Assembly: GCF_002395745.1 (NCBI RefSeq) | Contig: NZ_DGUN01000080.1 | Coordinates: 1 to 28,742 of the forward strand | Direction: 5' to 3' | Length of the DNA stretch: 28,742 nucleotides | From: Fibrobacter sp. UBA4309 | Lineage (GTDB): Bacteria > Fibrobacterota > Fibrobacteria > Fibrobacterales > Fibrobacteraceae | In this document: one piece after another, positions 22,001 to 28,742 of the stretch | Layout: every line of letters starts with the position of its first letter | Numbering within the stretch: position 1 is the stretch's first letter | Position numbers and translations under genes: made by a program | The notes under the pieces: model-generated | What the model was told of the DNA's origin: nothing | Databases searched by the model: none | Seen by the model: the letters and a program-made list of their open reading frames with translations, nothing else

Positions 22001-23025
22001 GCGTCTTTCAGGTGATCGAGGTACAGTTTCTGCGCCTTGGACTCGTATACGACGACGTCGAAGAGGTTGCCGTCCCAGCCGGTTCTCGATTCTACCAGGA
22101 GTCCGGCGCCATCGCCTTTGGCGGTAGGCAGGAAGGCGACTTTCCCGTCAGCCAGGTTCTTCTTTTCCAGATACCCTTCTTCGGCGTACCAGTCGCGTAT
22201 TACTTTATAGTAAATACGCTCCATGTTCGCTTCGGGGGCGATAAGGTCGTTCAGGCGTCTCGCGATTTCGCTTACCGGTACGGGAGTCTCGTCGGTCGGG
22301 TAGTTCGCGAGCTGTTCGGCTGTCAGGTGAAATTTCTCGCGTTCCTTGCGGGCGGGCTTTTCACTTTCCGTTTCGGCACCGTCTGCCGAACCGCTTGCCG
22401 CGCGCTCGTTCTTCTTCGCAAACCTTTCGTTCGCGATGTCGATGCATTTCTGGATGTTGTCCAGAATGTACTGTTGCGCCTTTTGCCAGCACTGCGTAAA
22501 GATGTTGTGGTGCCCGCGGAGGTCGGCTTCCGTCTTCTCGAATCCGTAGCTTTCGCCGAGGGGGGTGGGCAGATTCGCTTCCTTGCCGTCTCCGGCGGCC
22601 TGCCTCGACAAGATGCCTTCTTGTACCAGGAAGTTCGCCACGTCGGCATAGAGCAGATGGTTCATCTTCGCGTTACGGGGAATCAGGTCGTTGATGTTGC
22701 GGACAATATGTGAGATGGATACGGGGTAGTCGAAAAGGCGGTAGCGCGCCAGGGCCTCGCTGCCTATGGAAAGCGGTTCCTGGATCTTCTTGGCGGCGGA
22801 CTTGGGTTTTTCCTTGGCCTGCTCTTTGGCGGCGGGCTCGGCGACCTGGTTGTGGTTCAGCTGCTGCTGCAGGAGCGAGGCGACGTAGGCGAGGCATTTG
22901 CTGATGCGCTCCTGCTTGCAGGAATCCCCTTCGGGGAGGAGTTCGTCCGTTAGCGGGTTCACCCCGCAGGACAGTTTTCGCAGGTAAATTTCGGCTCTTT
23001 CGATAATTGCAAGTTCAGAAGGCAT
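21997..23025 (-). CDS. Uncharacterised protein with duplicated winged-helix-like domain
   Basis: The start is placed at the ATG at 23025 (MPSELAIIERAEIYL), giving 342 residues; a TTG nine codons earlier is also in frame. An N-terminal segment (YLRKLSCGVNPLTDELLPEGDSC) is of a type found at the start of several uncharacterised bacterial proteins. Two similar modules follow, about residues 92-161 and 235-305, which align well: LARYRLFDYPVSISHIVRNI with LANYPTDETPVPVSEIARRL, NDLI with NDLI, QEGIL with EEGYL, DGKEANLPTPLG with DGKVAFLPTAKG. Each looks like a winged helix-turn-helix. They are joined by helical and charged low-complexity linkers. A nucleic-acid-binding role is an inference. It shares an operon with the EamA transporter and is divergent from glucokinase. 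Confidence 0.7.
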   Translation of the reverse strand: MPSELAIIERAEIYLRKLSCGVNPLTDELLPEGDSCKQERISKCLAYVASLLQQQLNHNQVAEPAAKEQAKEKPKSAAKKIQEPLSIGSEALARYRLFDYPVSISHIVRNINDLIPRNAKMNHLLYADVANFLVQEGILSRQAAGDGKEANLPTPLGESYGFEKTEADLRGHHNIFTQCWQKAQQYILDNIQKCIDIANERFAKKNERAASGSADGAETESEKPARKEREKFHLTAEQLANYPTDETPVPVSEIARRLNDLIAPEANMERIYYKVIRDWYAEEGYLEKKNLADGKVAFLPTAKGDGAGLLVESRTGWDGNLFDVVVYESKAQKLYLDHLKDA

Positions 23026-23086
23026 CGTGCATTCCCCAAATCTCAAAAACAACAGGGAAAGATAGCTTTTTCGACGGACAAAATAC

Positions 23087-23092
23087 TATATT
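23087..23092 (+). promoter_or_regulatory. -10 box of the glucokinase gene
   Basis: TATATT at 23087-23092 matches the -10 form seen at the antitoxin and lemA genes. It sits 27 bases before the glucokinase ATG and in front of an ACGGAG ribosome site. The -35 is unclear (TAGCTT 18 bases upstream is poor). Confidence 0.4.
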
Positions 23093-23119
23093 CCGTATGT
23101 ATAAACACGGAGTTTTATT

Positions 23120-24187
23120 ATGGAAATCAAATGGCTTAATCCCGATGCGAAGTTTGACCGCCTTGTATTGGCGGGCGATATTGGCGGCACCAACACGAAC
23201 CTCGGCCTTGTCGGCTACAAGGACGGCAAGTTCACGCTGATCCTCGAGACGGTGTGCCCCAGCAAGGATATCGACGGCCTCGACGCTCCTATCCGCGAAA
23301 CGCTCAAGGTTGCCGCAGAAAGCAATGCCAGCCTCAAGCCCAGCCACGTGTGCATCAGCGCCGCGGGCCCGGTGGCGAACAACAAGTGCGTCATGACGAA
23401 CCTCCCGTGGAGCGTGGACGGCGACGCCCTTACCGCGGCAACCGGCATTCCGACGCTTGTCATCAACGATTTCATGGCCATCAGCTACGGCATCCCGACC
23501 CTCGACGTAGATGACCCCAACCAGATTTTCAAGCTCACGCATACCGACGGCAGCCAGCCCGCCCCGCAGAAGGCCACCAAGGCGGTAATCGGTCCGGGAA
23601 CCGGCATGGGCGTTGGCTTCCTCGCGTTTGACGGCGAAAAGTACATTCCCGCTTCTTCGGAGGGCGGCCACTCTACCTTCGCCCCGTTTGACGAGGATTC
23701 GAAGGAATTCCACGACTACATGGCGAAGAAGATTGGCGACGTTCCGGGCGTTGAACCGCTCGTTTCGGGCATGGGACTGCGCAACATGTACGAATGGTGG
23801 AAAGAAACCCGCGGCATTCCCGATAACGCCGCCTTCAAGAAGATCGAGGAAACGGAACCGAACGATCGTCCCAAGTATATCAGCCGCGCTAGTGACACCG
23901 ATCCGGTGGCGGCCAAGATGATGCAGCTTTTCGTAAAGATGCTCGCCCGTTTCGCTAGCGATGCCTCCACGCTGTTCTTGCCGCTGGGTGGCCTCTACCT
24001 GGCCGGCGGTACCGTGCAGAAGGACTTGCGCTGGCTCGAACGCGACAATTTGTTCATGACCTGGTTCGAGAAGAACTACAACCCGAACATCCGCCCGCTC
24101 CTGAACAAGATCCCGGTGTACATCATCAAGGATTACAGCATCAGCCTTTACGGTGCCGCTAACGCAAGCCTCAACTTGCAGAAGTAA
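23120..24187 (+). CDS. glk: Glucokinase
   Basis: This 355-residue enzyme of the bacterial Glk family (not the ROK group) phosphorylates glucose with ATP to glucose 6-phosphate in the cytoplasm. It has the N-terminal phosphate-binding DIGGTNTNLGL (Asp20 onward), the catalytic Asn116-Asp117 in LVINDFMAISYG, the GPGTGMGVGF adenosine loop (158-167), and EGGHSTFAPF (181-190). The C-terminal part carries LFLPLGGLYLAGG. Length is slightly above the E. coli enzyme (321 residues). An ACGGAG ribosome site precedes the ATG. The gene stands between the divergent winged-helix-like protein and a zinc-ribbon membrane protein 19 bases downstream. Together with the glycogen synthase further right it points to glucose as a main carbon source, here taken up without need of the PTS. 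Confidence 0.93.
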   Translation: MEIKWLNPDAKFDRLVLAGDIGGTNTNLGLVGYKDGKFTLILETVCPSKDIDGLDAPIRETLKVAAESNASLKPSHVCISAAGPVANNKCVMTNLPWSVDGDALTAATGIPTLVINDFMAISYGIPTLDVDDPNQIFKLTHTDGSQPAPQKATKAVIGPGTGMGVGFLAFDGEKYIPASSEGGHSTFAPFDEDSKEFHDYMAKKIGDVPGVEPLVSGMGLRNMYEWWKETRGIPDNAAFKKIEETEPNDRPKYISRASDTDPVAAKMMQLFVKMLARFASDASTLFLPLGGLYLAGGTVQKDLRWLERDNLFMTWFEKNYNPNIRPLLNKIPVYIIKDYSISLYGAANASLNLQK

Positions 24188-24206
24188 TATCTTGCGGGGA
24201 GATCCT

Positions 24207-24683
24207 ATGCCGAGTGGATTCATGGAGAGCAAGTGCCCGGAATGCGGGAACAAGAATCGCGAAGCTTGCAACGCCTGGGCTTACGGGAGTCCTGTCAAGG
24301 TCTGCAAGGCGTGCCGCGCGGAATACCTGGACAGGCGTTTCCGCGAGGTGGCTATCGACGGCTTTGACCCGCGTTCGAACAACGTCTCGCTTTACGTGAA
24401 GGGAACCCTGTTCCTGCTGGCGCTAGCCCTGGTGTGTGCTGGCCTGCTCTATTTCCAGATGGGCAGGGGCTACTATTCCACGAAAATCCTTATTGTCGCC
24501 ATCGCCTGCGGGCTTGGCTCTGTCGCGTGTGCCGTGATGGCGCTCCGCATAAAGCTCGGTTTCCAGGACAAGGCGAACGGAAAATTCATGGCCGAATCCG
24601 AGGCGCGCCTGCGCGACCCCGCTTATGTCCGGAAACTCGAGGGATTCGGTTACAAGGTTCCCGAAAAGTACAAGTCACGCTAA
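24207..24683 (+). CDS. Zinc-ribbon and two-helix membrane protein of unknown function
   Basis: The start at ATG 24207 follows a GGGGAG ribosome site; a longer frame to 24153 would overlap glucokinase. The 158-residue product opens with a zinc-ribbon pattern, CPECGNK (Cys10, Cys13) and VCKACRAEYL (Cys31, Cys34), then has two hydrophobic helices (about 62-83, LFLLALALVCAGLLYF, and 92-112, ILIVAIACGLGSVACAVMAL) and a charged C-terminal tail with LEGFGYKVPEKYKSR. It probably sits in the inner membrane with the zinc finger in the cytoplasm. I do not recognise a family and no function can be given. It is likely co-transcribed with glk (19-base gap) and folE (18-base gap). Confidence 0.65.
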   Translation: MPSGFMESKCPECGNKNREACNAWAYGSPVKVCKACRAEYLDRRFREVAIDGFDPRSNNVSLYVKGTLFLLALALVCAGLLYFQMGRGYYSTKILIVAIACGLGSVACAVMALRIKLGFQDKANGKFMAESEARLRDPAYVRKLEGFGYKVPEKYKSR

Positions 24684-24701
24684 TTTTCTATTATTGTATA
24701 C

Positions 24702-25271
24702 ATGATGGACTTTAAGAAAATGGAAGACGGGTTCCGCCTGATTCTTGAGGGAATGGGCGAAAATCCGAATCGCGAAGGTCTGCTCGATACGCCGAAGCGC
24801 GTTGCCAAGATGTACGCCGAACTCATGACCGGCCTTTCGGGCGAGACCCGCGCCGAAGACATTCTCAAGACGCGTTTCCACGAAAAGTACGACGAGATGA
24901 TCATCGTACCGGACATCGAGTTCGCGAGCATGTGCGAGCACCATTTTCTGCCGTTTACGGGCAAGGCCCACGTGGCCTACATCCCGGGCGACTGCGTGGT
25001 GGGACTTTCCAAGATTCCGCGCGTGGTGGAATACTACGCCCGCTTCCCGCAGATTCAGGAACGCATGACGCGCCAGATTGCCGAACTCATCCAGAAGGAA
25101 CTGAACCCGAAGGGTGTGGCCGTGGTGCTCGAGGCATCCCACATGTGCATGACGATGCGCGGAGTGAAAAAGCCCGGCGCCACGATGGTGACGACGCAGC
25201 TCCTGGGCCGCTTCAAGACCGACGAGAAGACCCGCGCCGAATTCATGTCGCGTATCTACGCGCCGCGCTAG
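24702..25271 (+). CDS. folE: GTP cyclohydrolase I
   Basis: This 189-residue enzyme converts GTP to 7,8-dihydroneopterin triphosphate, the first step to folate or tetrahydropterin, and works as a large homo-oligomer. The zinc ligands are visible: Cys78 and His81 in CEHHF, and Cys149 in HMCMTMRG. Other family motifs include NPNREGLLDTPKRVAKM, FTGKAHVAYIPGDCVVGLSKIPRVVEYYARFPQIQERMT and GVAVVLEASH. Two ATG codons stand next to each other (24702 and 24705); either may be used, and no ribosome site precedes them, only an AT-rich TATTATTGTATA stretch. Length agrees with the family. It is followed by hairpins and a terminator. Confidence 0.95.
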   Translation: MMDFKKMEDGFRLILEGMGENPNREGLLDTPKRVAKMYAELMTGLSGETRAEDILKTRFHEKYDEMIIVPDIEFASMCEHHFLPFTGKAHVAYIPGDCVVGLSKIPRVVEYYARFPQIQERMTRQIAELIQKELNPKGVAVVLEASHMCMTMRGVKKPGATMVTTQLLGRFKTDEKTRAEFMSRIYAPR

Positions 25272-25289
25272 TTTGCGCCCGAACGGGTT

Positions 25290-25306
25290 TCCATGTCCAA
25301 CATGGA
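25290..25306. other. Hairpin downstream of folE
   Basis: TCCATGT, loop CCA, ACATGGA is a perfect 7-bp inverted repeat starting 18 bases after the folE stop. No T run follows, so it is not a classical terminator; it may stabilise the mRNA end. A smaller CCC/GGG hairpin (25278-25287) lies just before it. Confidence 0.4.
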
Positions 25307-25338
25307 TAAATTACGTACAAACTAACATTATGGGGTGA

Positions 25339-25368
25339 GCCGAAATTCGCACGGAATTTTGGCTTTTT
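25339..25368 (+). terminator. Intrinsic terminator for the glk-folE unit
   Basis: GCCGAAATTC (25339-25348), loop GCACG, GAATTTTGGC (25354-25363), then TTTTTG: a 10-bp stem with one G-U pair followed by a T run. It is 68 bases after the folE stop. The rest of the 216-base gap before the esterase holds an AT-rich stretch that should contain the next promoter, but no well-spaced boxes were found. Confidence 0.75.
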
Positions 25369-25487
25369 GTTTACAATATTTTGGATTTTTTGTCCATAAA
25401 ACATTGTCTCTGGCCTTAGTTTTCCTCGTCCCATCAAGGTATCTTATTTACTGGGTGGATGGATTTAAAAAAAATGAGGAGATCAAA

Positions 25488-26789
25488 ATGAAGTCAAGAG
25501 CACTAAAATGCTTGGTTTTGGCCAGTACGCTGGCTTTATTCAACTGCGGCGACGCAGAAAATGCCCTTAACGACATCGCGGCTGCCCAGCAGCAGGGTGA
25601 CCTCAACAATCCGGAACTCGGCCAGGAAGGCCAGGAAGGCCAGGGCGTCGTCGGTGGCCAGGAAGGTCAGGGCGTCGTCGGTGGCCAGGAAGGACAGGGT
25701 GACATCGGTGGCCAGGATATTATTGGCAGTTCCTCTGCCGCCGTTCCTGAATCTTCTGGCGATATCCTGAACCAGTCTTCTTCCGCCGTTGTCCCGGAAT
25801 CTTCCGGCGACATCAACCCGGCTTCCAGCACGTCCGTTGGTCCGCAAAGCTCCGTGACGGTGGGCCCGCGTTCTTCTTCTTCGCAGGTTATGCCGAAGTC
25901 CAGCTCCAGCGAAGCGGTTGCTTCTTCTTCCAGCGAAGAAGTGAAGCCCGCCGGAATCTTCCTCGCCGAGGGCAAGGAAGAAGAAAAGGACCAGATGCAA
26001 ATCGTATATACCGAGGATATCGAGCCCTGCATTTGGGATAATGACAAAAAAAGGAACTTATGCAAGATTCTCGCTTATCCCAAGCAGTTGTCCGAAACCC
26101 AGAAACATGCCGTCGTGGTGTGGGGCCCCGGTGGCGGTTCCGATCCCAAGGATTACCGCGCAATCATCAGCCGCCTAGCTTCCCACGGCTTCGTCGTGGT
26201 TGCCATTCCTGAGTCTCCGGGCAATGCTAATGAAGGCATTGAGGCTCTCAACTGGCTTGACAAGAAGAACAAGGACCCGAATGACCCGTTGTACAACAAG
26301 CTCGACATGAATACGGTGGGCGCATCTGGCCACTCCATGGGCGGTCTTGAATCCGAACAGCTGGTGATTAAGGACAAACGCGTTCTTACGGCGTTCCTCA
26401 ACAACAGCGGCGACTGGAATGGCGCTGGCGCCAACAAGGTCGCGACGGACCGCTCCATCGCAATCCTCTATGGTGAAGGCGGCATGGAACGCGGCAATGC
26501 CGAAAATGATTACAACAACGCAGGTGTCAAGGCTCCCGCATGTCTTATCCAGATGACTGGTGGCCGTGGCAATGAATGCTATGAAGTTTCTCCGGGCCGC
26601 AAGGAATGTGGTTACGGTCATGGTTCGGGGTCCTGGGATGGCATGGCCGCAACGGTTGCCTGGATGCGCTGGCACCTCGGCGGCGAAGACTTCCGCAAGG
26701 CCGATTTCGTAGGCTCCACTGGCAAATACATCGATGGCAACATCATTGGAAAGCAGGGCAAGTGGAAAGGCCAGTGCAAGAACTTCTAA
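25488..26789 (+). CDS. Alpha/beta-hydrolase lipoprotein (esterase) with repeat and Ser-rich linker
   Basis: The start at ATG 25488 has a GAGGAG ribosome site and gives a 433-residue lipoprotein: signal MKSRALKCLVLASTLALFN then Cys20 (lipobox LFNC, with an unusual Asn before the Cys). Residues 44-76 are 9-residue repeats of GQEGQGVVG type, and residues 80-152 a Ser/Pro-rich linker of the kind common in Fibrobacter surface proteins. The catalytic domain, residues 155-433, is an alpha/beta hydrolase: oxyanion stretch WGPGGGSDP (212-220), nucleophile Ser283 in GHSMGG, and candidate His378 in YGHGSG. It resembles the cutinase/PET-hydrolase-like or acetyl-xylan-esterase groups; a plant cell-wall ester is a plausible substrate but is inferred. 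It is probably surface-exposed. A strong terminator follows. Confidence 0.82.
   Translation: MKSRALKCLVLASTLALFNCGDAENALNDIAAAQQQGDLNNPELGQEGQEGQGVVGGQEGQGVVGGQEGQGDIGGQDIIGSSSAAVPESSGDILNQSSSAVVPESSGDINPASSTSVGPQSSVTVGPRSSSSQVMPKSSSSEAVASSSSEEVKPAGIFLAEGKEEEKDQMQIVYTEDIEPCIWDNDKKRNLCKILAYPKQLSETQKHAVVVWGPGGGSDPKDYRAIISRLASHGFVVVAIPESPGNANEGIEALNWLDKKNKDPNDPLYNKLDMNTVGASGHSMGGLESEQLVIKDKRVLTAFLNNSGDWNGAGANKVATDRSIAILYGEGGMERGNAENDYNNAGVKAPACLIQMTGGRGNECYEVSPGRKECGYGHGSGSWDGMAATVAWMRWHLGGEDFRKADFVGSTGKYIDGNIIGKQGKWKGQCKNF
25629..25716 (+). repeat. 27-base tandem repeat in the esterase linker
   Basis: Three near-identical 27-base units (25629-25655, 25656-25682, 25683-25709) and a partial fourth start encode GQEGQGVVG, GQEGQGVVG and GQEGQGDIG; part of another unit precedes them. 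The unit length is a multiple of three, so copy-number change would keep the frame and only lengthen the linker. Confidence 0.85.
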
Positions 26790-26812
26790 GAAATTCCACA
26801 CTCCAACACAAA

Positions 26813-26847
26813 AACACTCCGGTCGGTTTGACTGGGGTGTTTTTTTT
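26813..26847 (+). terminator. Strong intrinsic terminator after the esterase gene
   Basis: AACACTCCGGTC (26813-26824), loop GGTTT, GACTGGGGTGTT (26830-26841) form a 12-bp stem with two G-U pairs, leading straight into a run of eight T residues (26840-26847). Confidence 0.9.
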
Positions 26848-26890
26848 CTGAAACAAAGCTATTTTAATAGGGTAAACGGAGTTTTTCAAC

Positions 26891-28111
26891 ATGAACGCTG
26901 CTATCTTGACCAACGAGTTTCCGCCGGAAATCTATGGCGGTGCCGGAATTCACGTAAAATTCTTGACCCAGGAACTTGCCAAGCTTTGCCATGTCGAGGC
27001 GCTTTGCTTCGGTTCGCAGGACGAAGATGCCGACAACATCCGTGCGCTCGGCTTTTCGCGCAAGCTGGGCCTGAACCCGGCCGACGACCGTTTCCAGAAG
27101 ATTTTTAAACCGCTCGACATCAATATCCAGTGGGCCGCTGCGCTCAAGGATGTCGACGTTATACACTGTCACACGTGGTATAGCCATTTCGGTGGAGTGC
27201 TGGCGAGCCGCCTGTTGCAGTGCCCGCTGATTCTCACGACGCACTCGCTTGAACCGCACCGCCCGTGGAAGGCGGAACAGCTGGGCGATGGCGGATATGC
27301 CATGAGCTGCTGGATCGAACGTACTGCCTACCAGAGTGCCGACGGGGTGATTGCCGTGAGCCAGGGCATGAAGCGCGACGTGATGAAACTTTACGGAGTC
27401 CCCGAAGACAAGATCAAGGTCATCTACAACGGCATCGATCCGGATTTCTATGCGCCGACTTTTGACGAGAAGATCCTGGCCAAGTGGGGCGTGGACCCCA
27501 AGCGTCCGTACGTGCTGTTCGTGGGCCGCATTACGCGCCAGAAGGGAATCAGCCAGCTTATCCAGGCTATCCCGCAGATAGACAAGGCGGCCCAGGTGGT
27601 GCTCTGCGCCGGTGCTCCCGATACGGTGGAACTGGCCGACGAATGCAAGAACCTTATCGAGAAGGTGCAGGCCGGCCGCGACGGCGTAGTGTGGATTCAG
27701 GAGGCCGTGCCGCACGAGGAACTCCGCGTGCTGTACAGCCATGCGACCGTGTTTGCCACTCCTTCGCTCTACGAGCCGTTCGGCATCATCAATCTCGAGG
27801 CCATGAGTTGCGGTACTCCGGTGGTGGGTAGCGCCGTCGGTGGCATTCCCGAGATTATCGTGGACGGTGAGACCGGATTCCTGGTCCCGTTGAAGGCGAA
27901 GTCCGAGACGGACTTTGAACCGGCCGATCCGAAGGCTTTCCAGACCGACTTTGCGAACAAGCTAAACAGGCTGCTTGGCGACCCGGAACTGGCCAAGAAG
28001 ATGGGCGAGGTGAGCCGTAAGCGCGCTATCGACGTGTTCAGCTGGAAATCGATTGCCGAACAGACGTACGATTTCTACCAGGAATGCATCGCCAAATACA
28101 AAAAGAAGTAG
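26891..28111 (+). CDS. glgA: Glycogen synthase / maltose-1-phosphate synthase, GT4 (Corynebacterium type)
   Basis: The 406-residue protein matches the actinobacterial GlgA/GlgM group of GT4 rather than classical GT5 GlgA: LTNEFPPEIYGGAGIHV with the GGAG donor loop (16-19), HCHTWYSHFGG, TTHSLEPHRPWK, AVSQGMKRDVMK, then VGRITRQKG (Arg213, Lys218) and the E-x7-E motif EPFGIINLE (Glu295, Glu303) followed by AMSCGTPVVGSAVGGIPEI. Members use ADP- or UDP-glucose to extend alpha-1,4-glucan or to make maltose 1-phosphate; which reaction runs here cannot be decided from sequence. An ACGGAG ribosome site is 9 bases before the ATG. It stands alone between a strong terminator and lemA. With glucokinase nearby it fits glycogen storage, well known for Fibrobacter. 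Confidence 0.88.
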   Translation: MNAAILTNEFPPEIYGGAGIHVKFLTQELAKLCHVEALCFGSQDEDADNIRALGFSRKLGLNPADDRFQKIFKPLDINIQWAAALKDVDVIHCHTWYSHFGGVLASRLLQCPLILTTHSLEPHRPWKAEQLGDGGYAMSCWIERTAYQSADGVIAVSQGMKRDVMKLYGVPEDKIKVIYNGIDPDFYAPTFDEKILAKWGVDPKRPYVLFVGRITRQKGISQLIQAIPQIDKAAQVVLCAGAPDTVELADECKNLIEKVQAGRDGVVWIQEAVPHEELRVLYSHATVFATPSLYEPFGIINLEAMSCGTPVVGSAVGGIPEIIVDGETGFLVPLKAKSETDFEPADPKAFQTDFANKLNRLLGDPELAKKMGEVSRKRAIDVFSWKSIAEQTYDFYQECIAKYKKK

Positions 28112-28124
28112 TTTTTTGTATATT
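28096..28124 (+). promoter_or_regulatory. AT-rich hairpin and -10 box between glgA and lemA
   Basis: ATACAAAAA (28096-28104) and TTTTTGTAT (28113-28121) form a 9-bp inverted repeat spanning the glgA stop. It overlaps TATATT (28119-28124), a likely -10 box for lemA, 21 bases before the lemA ATG. Whether the hairpin ends glgA transcripts or only marks the promoter is unclear. Confidence 0.35.
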
Positions 28125-28145
28125 GAAAAAATCAGGAGGTAGAAA

Positions 28146-28706
28146 ATGACAGCTCTTATTGTCGTAGGAATTATAGTCGTGGTCCTTGTCATCGCTATTG
28201 CTTCGATGTACAACGGCTTGGTAAAACTCCGTAACAACCGCGAGAACGCGTTTGCGAATATCGACGTGCAGCTCAAGCAGCGCTACGATCTCGTTCCGCA
28301 GCTCGTGAATACCGTCAAGGGCTATGCCACTCACGAAAAAGAAACGCTTGACAAGGTGACCTCTGCACGTGCTGCCGCCATGAATGCGACAACGGTCGAC
28401 GAGAAGGTCGCTGCCGACAAGGCTCTTTCCGGTGCGCTCGCCGGTCTCCGCGTTTCGCTCGAAGCCTACCCGGAACTCAAGGCAAACGAGAACTTCTTGC
28501 AGCTGCAGAATGAACTTGCCGATATCGAGAACAAGCTCTCTGCCGCCCGCCGCTTCTTCAACTCCGCTACCCGCGAGTTCAATAACGCCTGCGAAGTCTT
28601 CCCGAGCAACATTATCGCCGGGATGTTCAACTTCAAGCGTGCGCCCATGTACGAGGCGACCGAAAGCCGCGAGACGCTCAACAAGGCCCCCGAGGTGCGT
28701 TTTTAG
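28146..28706 (+). CDS. lemA: LemA family protein
   Basis: The 186-residue protein has one N-terminal membrane helix (residues 3-21, ALIVVGIIVVVLVIAIASMY) and the LemA helical domain: YNGLVKLRNNRENAFANIDVQLKQRYDLVPQLVNTVKGYATHEKETLDKVTSAR, then the middle NENFLQLQNELADIENKLSAARRFFNSATREFNNACEVFPSNIIAGMF. LemA proteins are widespread four-helix-bundle membrane proteins of uncertain role, often near a TPM-domain or peptidase partner, which would lie to the right of the window. An AGGAGGT ribosome site lies 7 bases before the ATG, one of the best in the window. The stop codon forms part of a repeat-like sequence at the window edge. Confidence 0.92.
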   Translation: MTALIVVGIIVVVLVIAIASMYNGLVKLRNNRENAFANIDVQLKQRYDLVPQLVNTVKGYATHEKETLDKVTSARAAAMNATTVDEKVAADKALSGALAGLRVSLEAYPELKANENFLQLQNELADIENKLSAARRFFNSATREFNNACEVFPSNIIAGMFNFKRAPMYEATESRETLNKAPEVRF

Positions 28707-28742
28707 ACGAAAGAACGGACCTACGGTCCTACAGACGAAAGA
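28705..28742. repeat. Short tandem/inverted repeat at the window edge
   Basis: AGACGAAAGA occurs twice, at 28705-28714 and 28733-28742, 28 bases apart. Between them is the hairpin GGACC/GGTCC with loop TAC (28717-28729), which can also be read as two 8-base units GGACCTAC and GGTCCTAC. The second copy runs to the end of the window, so the array may continue. No coding potential is seen. Confidence 0.55.

Noticed and set aside
25335..25487. Longer esterase reading frame starting at a GTG at 25335
   Set aside because: It would begin inside the folE terminator, and the ATG at 25488 has a GAGGAG ribosome site and an immediate lipoprotein signal.
1..28742. CRISPR arrays, tRNA or rRNA genes, transposases, phage genes
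   Set aside because: No regularly spaced repeat array, cloverleaf-like sequence, rRNA motif, or DDE/integrase motif was noticed on either strand.

Overview
The window looks like chromosomal DNA from a Gram-negative, FCB-group bacterium, most likely Fibrobacter or a close relative. This placement is an inference from several features: a lipoprotein esterase with a long Ser-rich linker of the kind common in Fibrobacter secreted proteins, an Lpt (lipopolysaccharide export) operon fused to rpoN, HprK in a Gram-negative setting, a Corynebacterium-type glycogen synthase, moderately high GC, and -10 boxes of the TATATT / TAnnTTTG type lying very close to start codons. No rRNA, tRNA, CRISPR array, insertion sequence or phage gene was seen. 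Nearly all of the sequence is protein-coding.

Layout. 1-355 is the 3' end of an indolepyruvate oxidoreductase beta subunit. 377-4362 holds two tandem paralogous membrane proteins with periplasmic LTA-synthase/sulfatase-like domains. 4393-4662 (minus) is a RelB/DinJ antitoxin with no toxin beside it, followed by about 250 bases of structured non-coding DNA. 4909-5982 is a secreted protein of unknown function whose 3' end overlaps a convergent GT4 glycosyltransferase (5953-7065, minus). Divergent from that is a tight operon: glycosyltransferase (7131), a GT2 glycosyltransferase fused to a MOP-type flippase (8196), lptC, an extended OstA/LptA, lptB and rpoN (to 15113). Next come hpf with its own promoter, hprK overlapping it by one base, an MCE/MlaD protein, and a DksA-family regulator closed by a terminator at 18146. 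18197-19288 (minus) is a serine hydrolase, divergent from a Nudix hydrolase and patatin pair. A dispersed-repeat-like intergenic sequence follows, then a DUF1653 protein convergent with an EamA transporter and winged-helix-like protein pair (minus). The right end carries glucokinase, a zinc-ribbon membrane protein, folE, the esterase lipoprotein, a glycogen synthase, lemA, and the start of a short repeat at the window edge.

How the genes fit together. The central block links envelope building (glycan transfer, lipid-linked glycan flipping, LPS transport, lipid trafficking by an MCE protein) to global regulators (sigma-54, ribosome hibernation factor, HPr kinase, DksA). The right end is carbon metabolism: glucose phosphorylation and glycogen storage.

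The most unusual signals are (1) a near-perfect hairpin followed by eight T residues inside the 5' coding region of hprK, just after hpf, which looks like a translation-sensitive intragenic terminator; (2) the GT2-flippase fusion; and (3) two kinds of repeat-like intergenic sequence.
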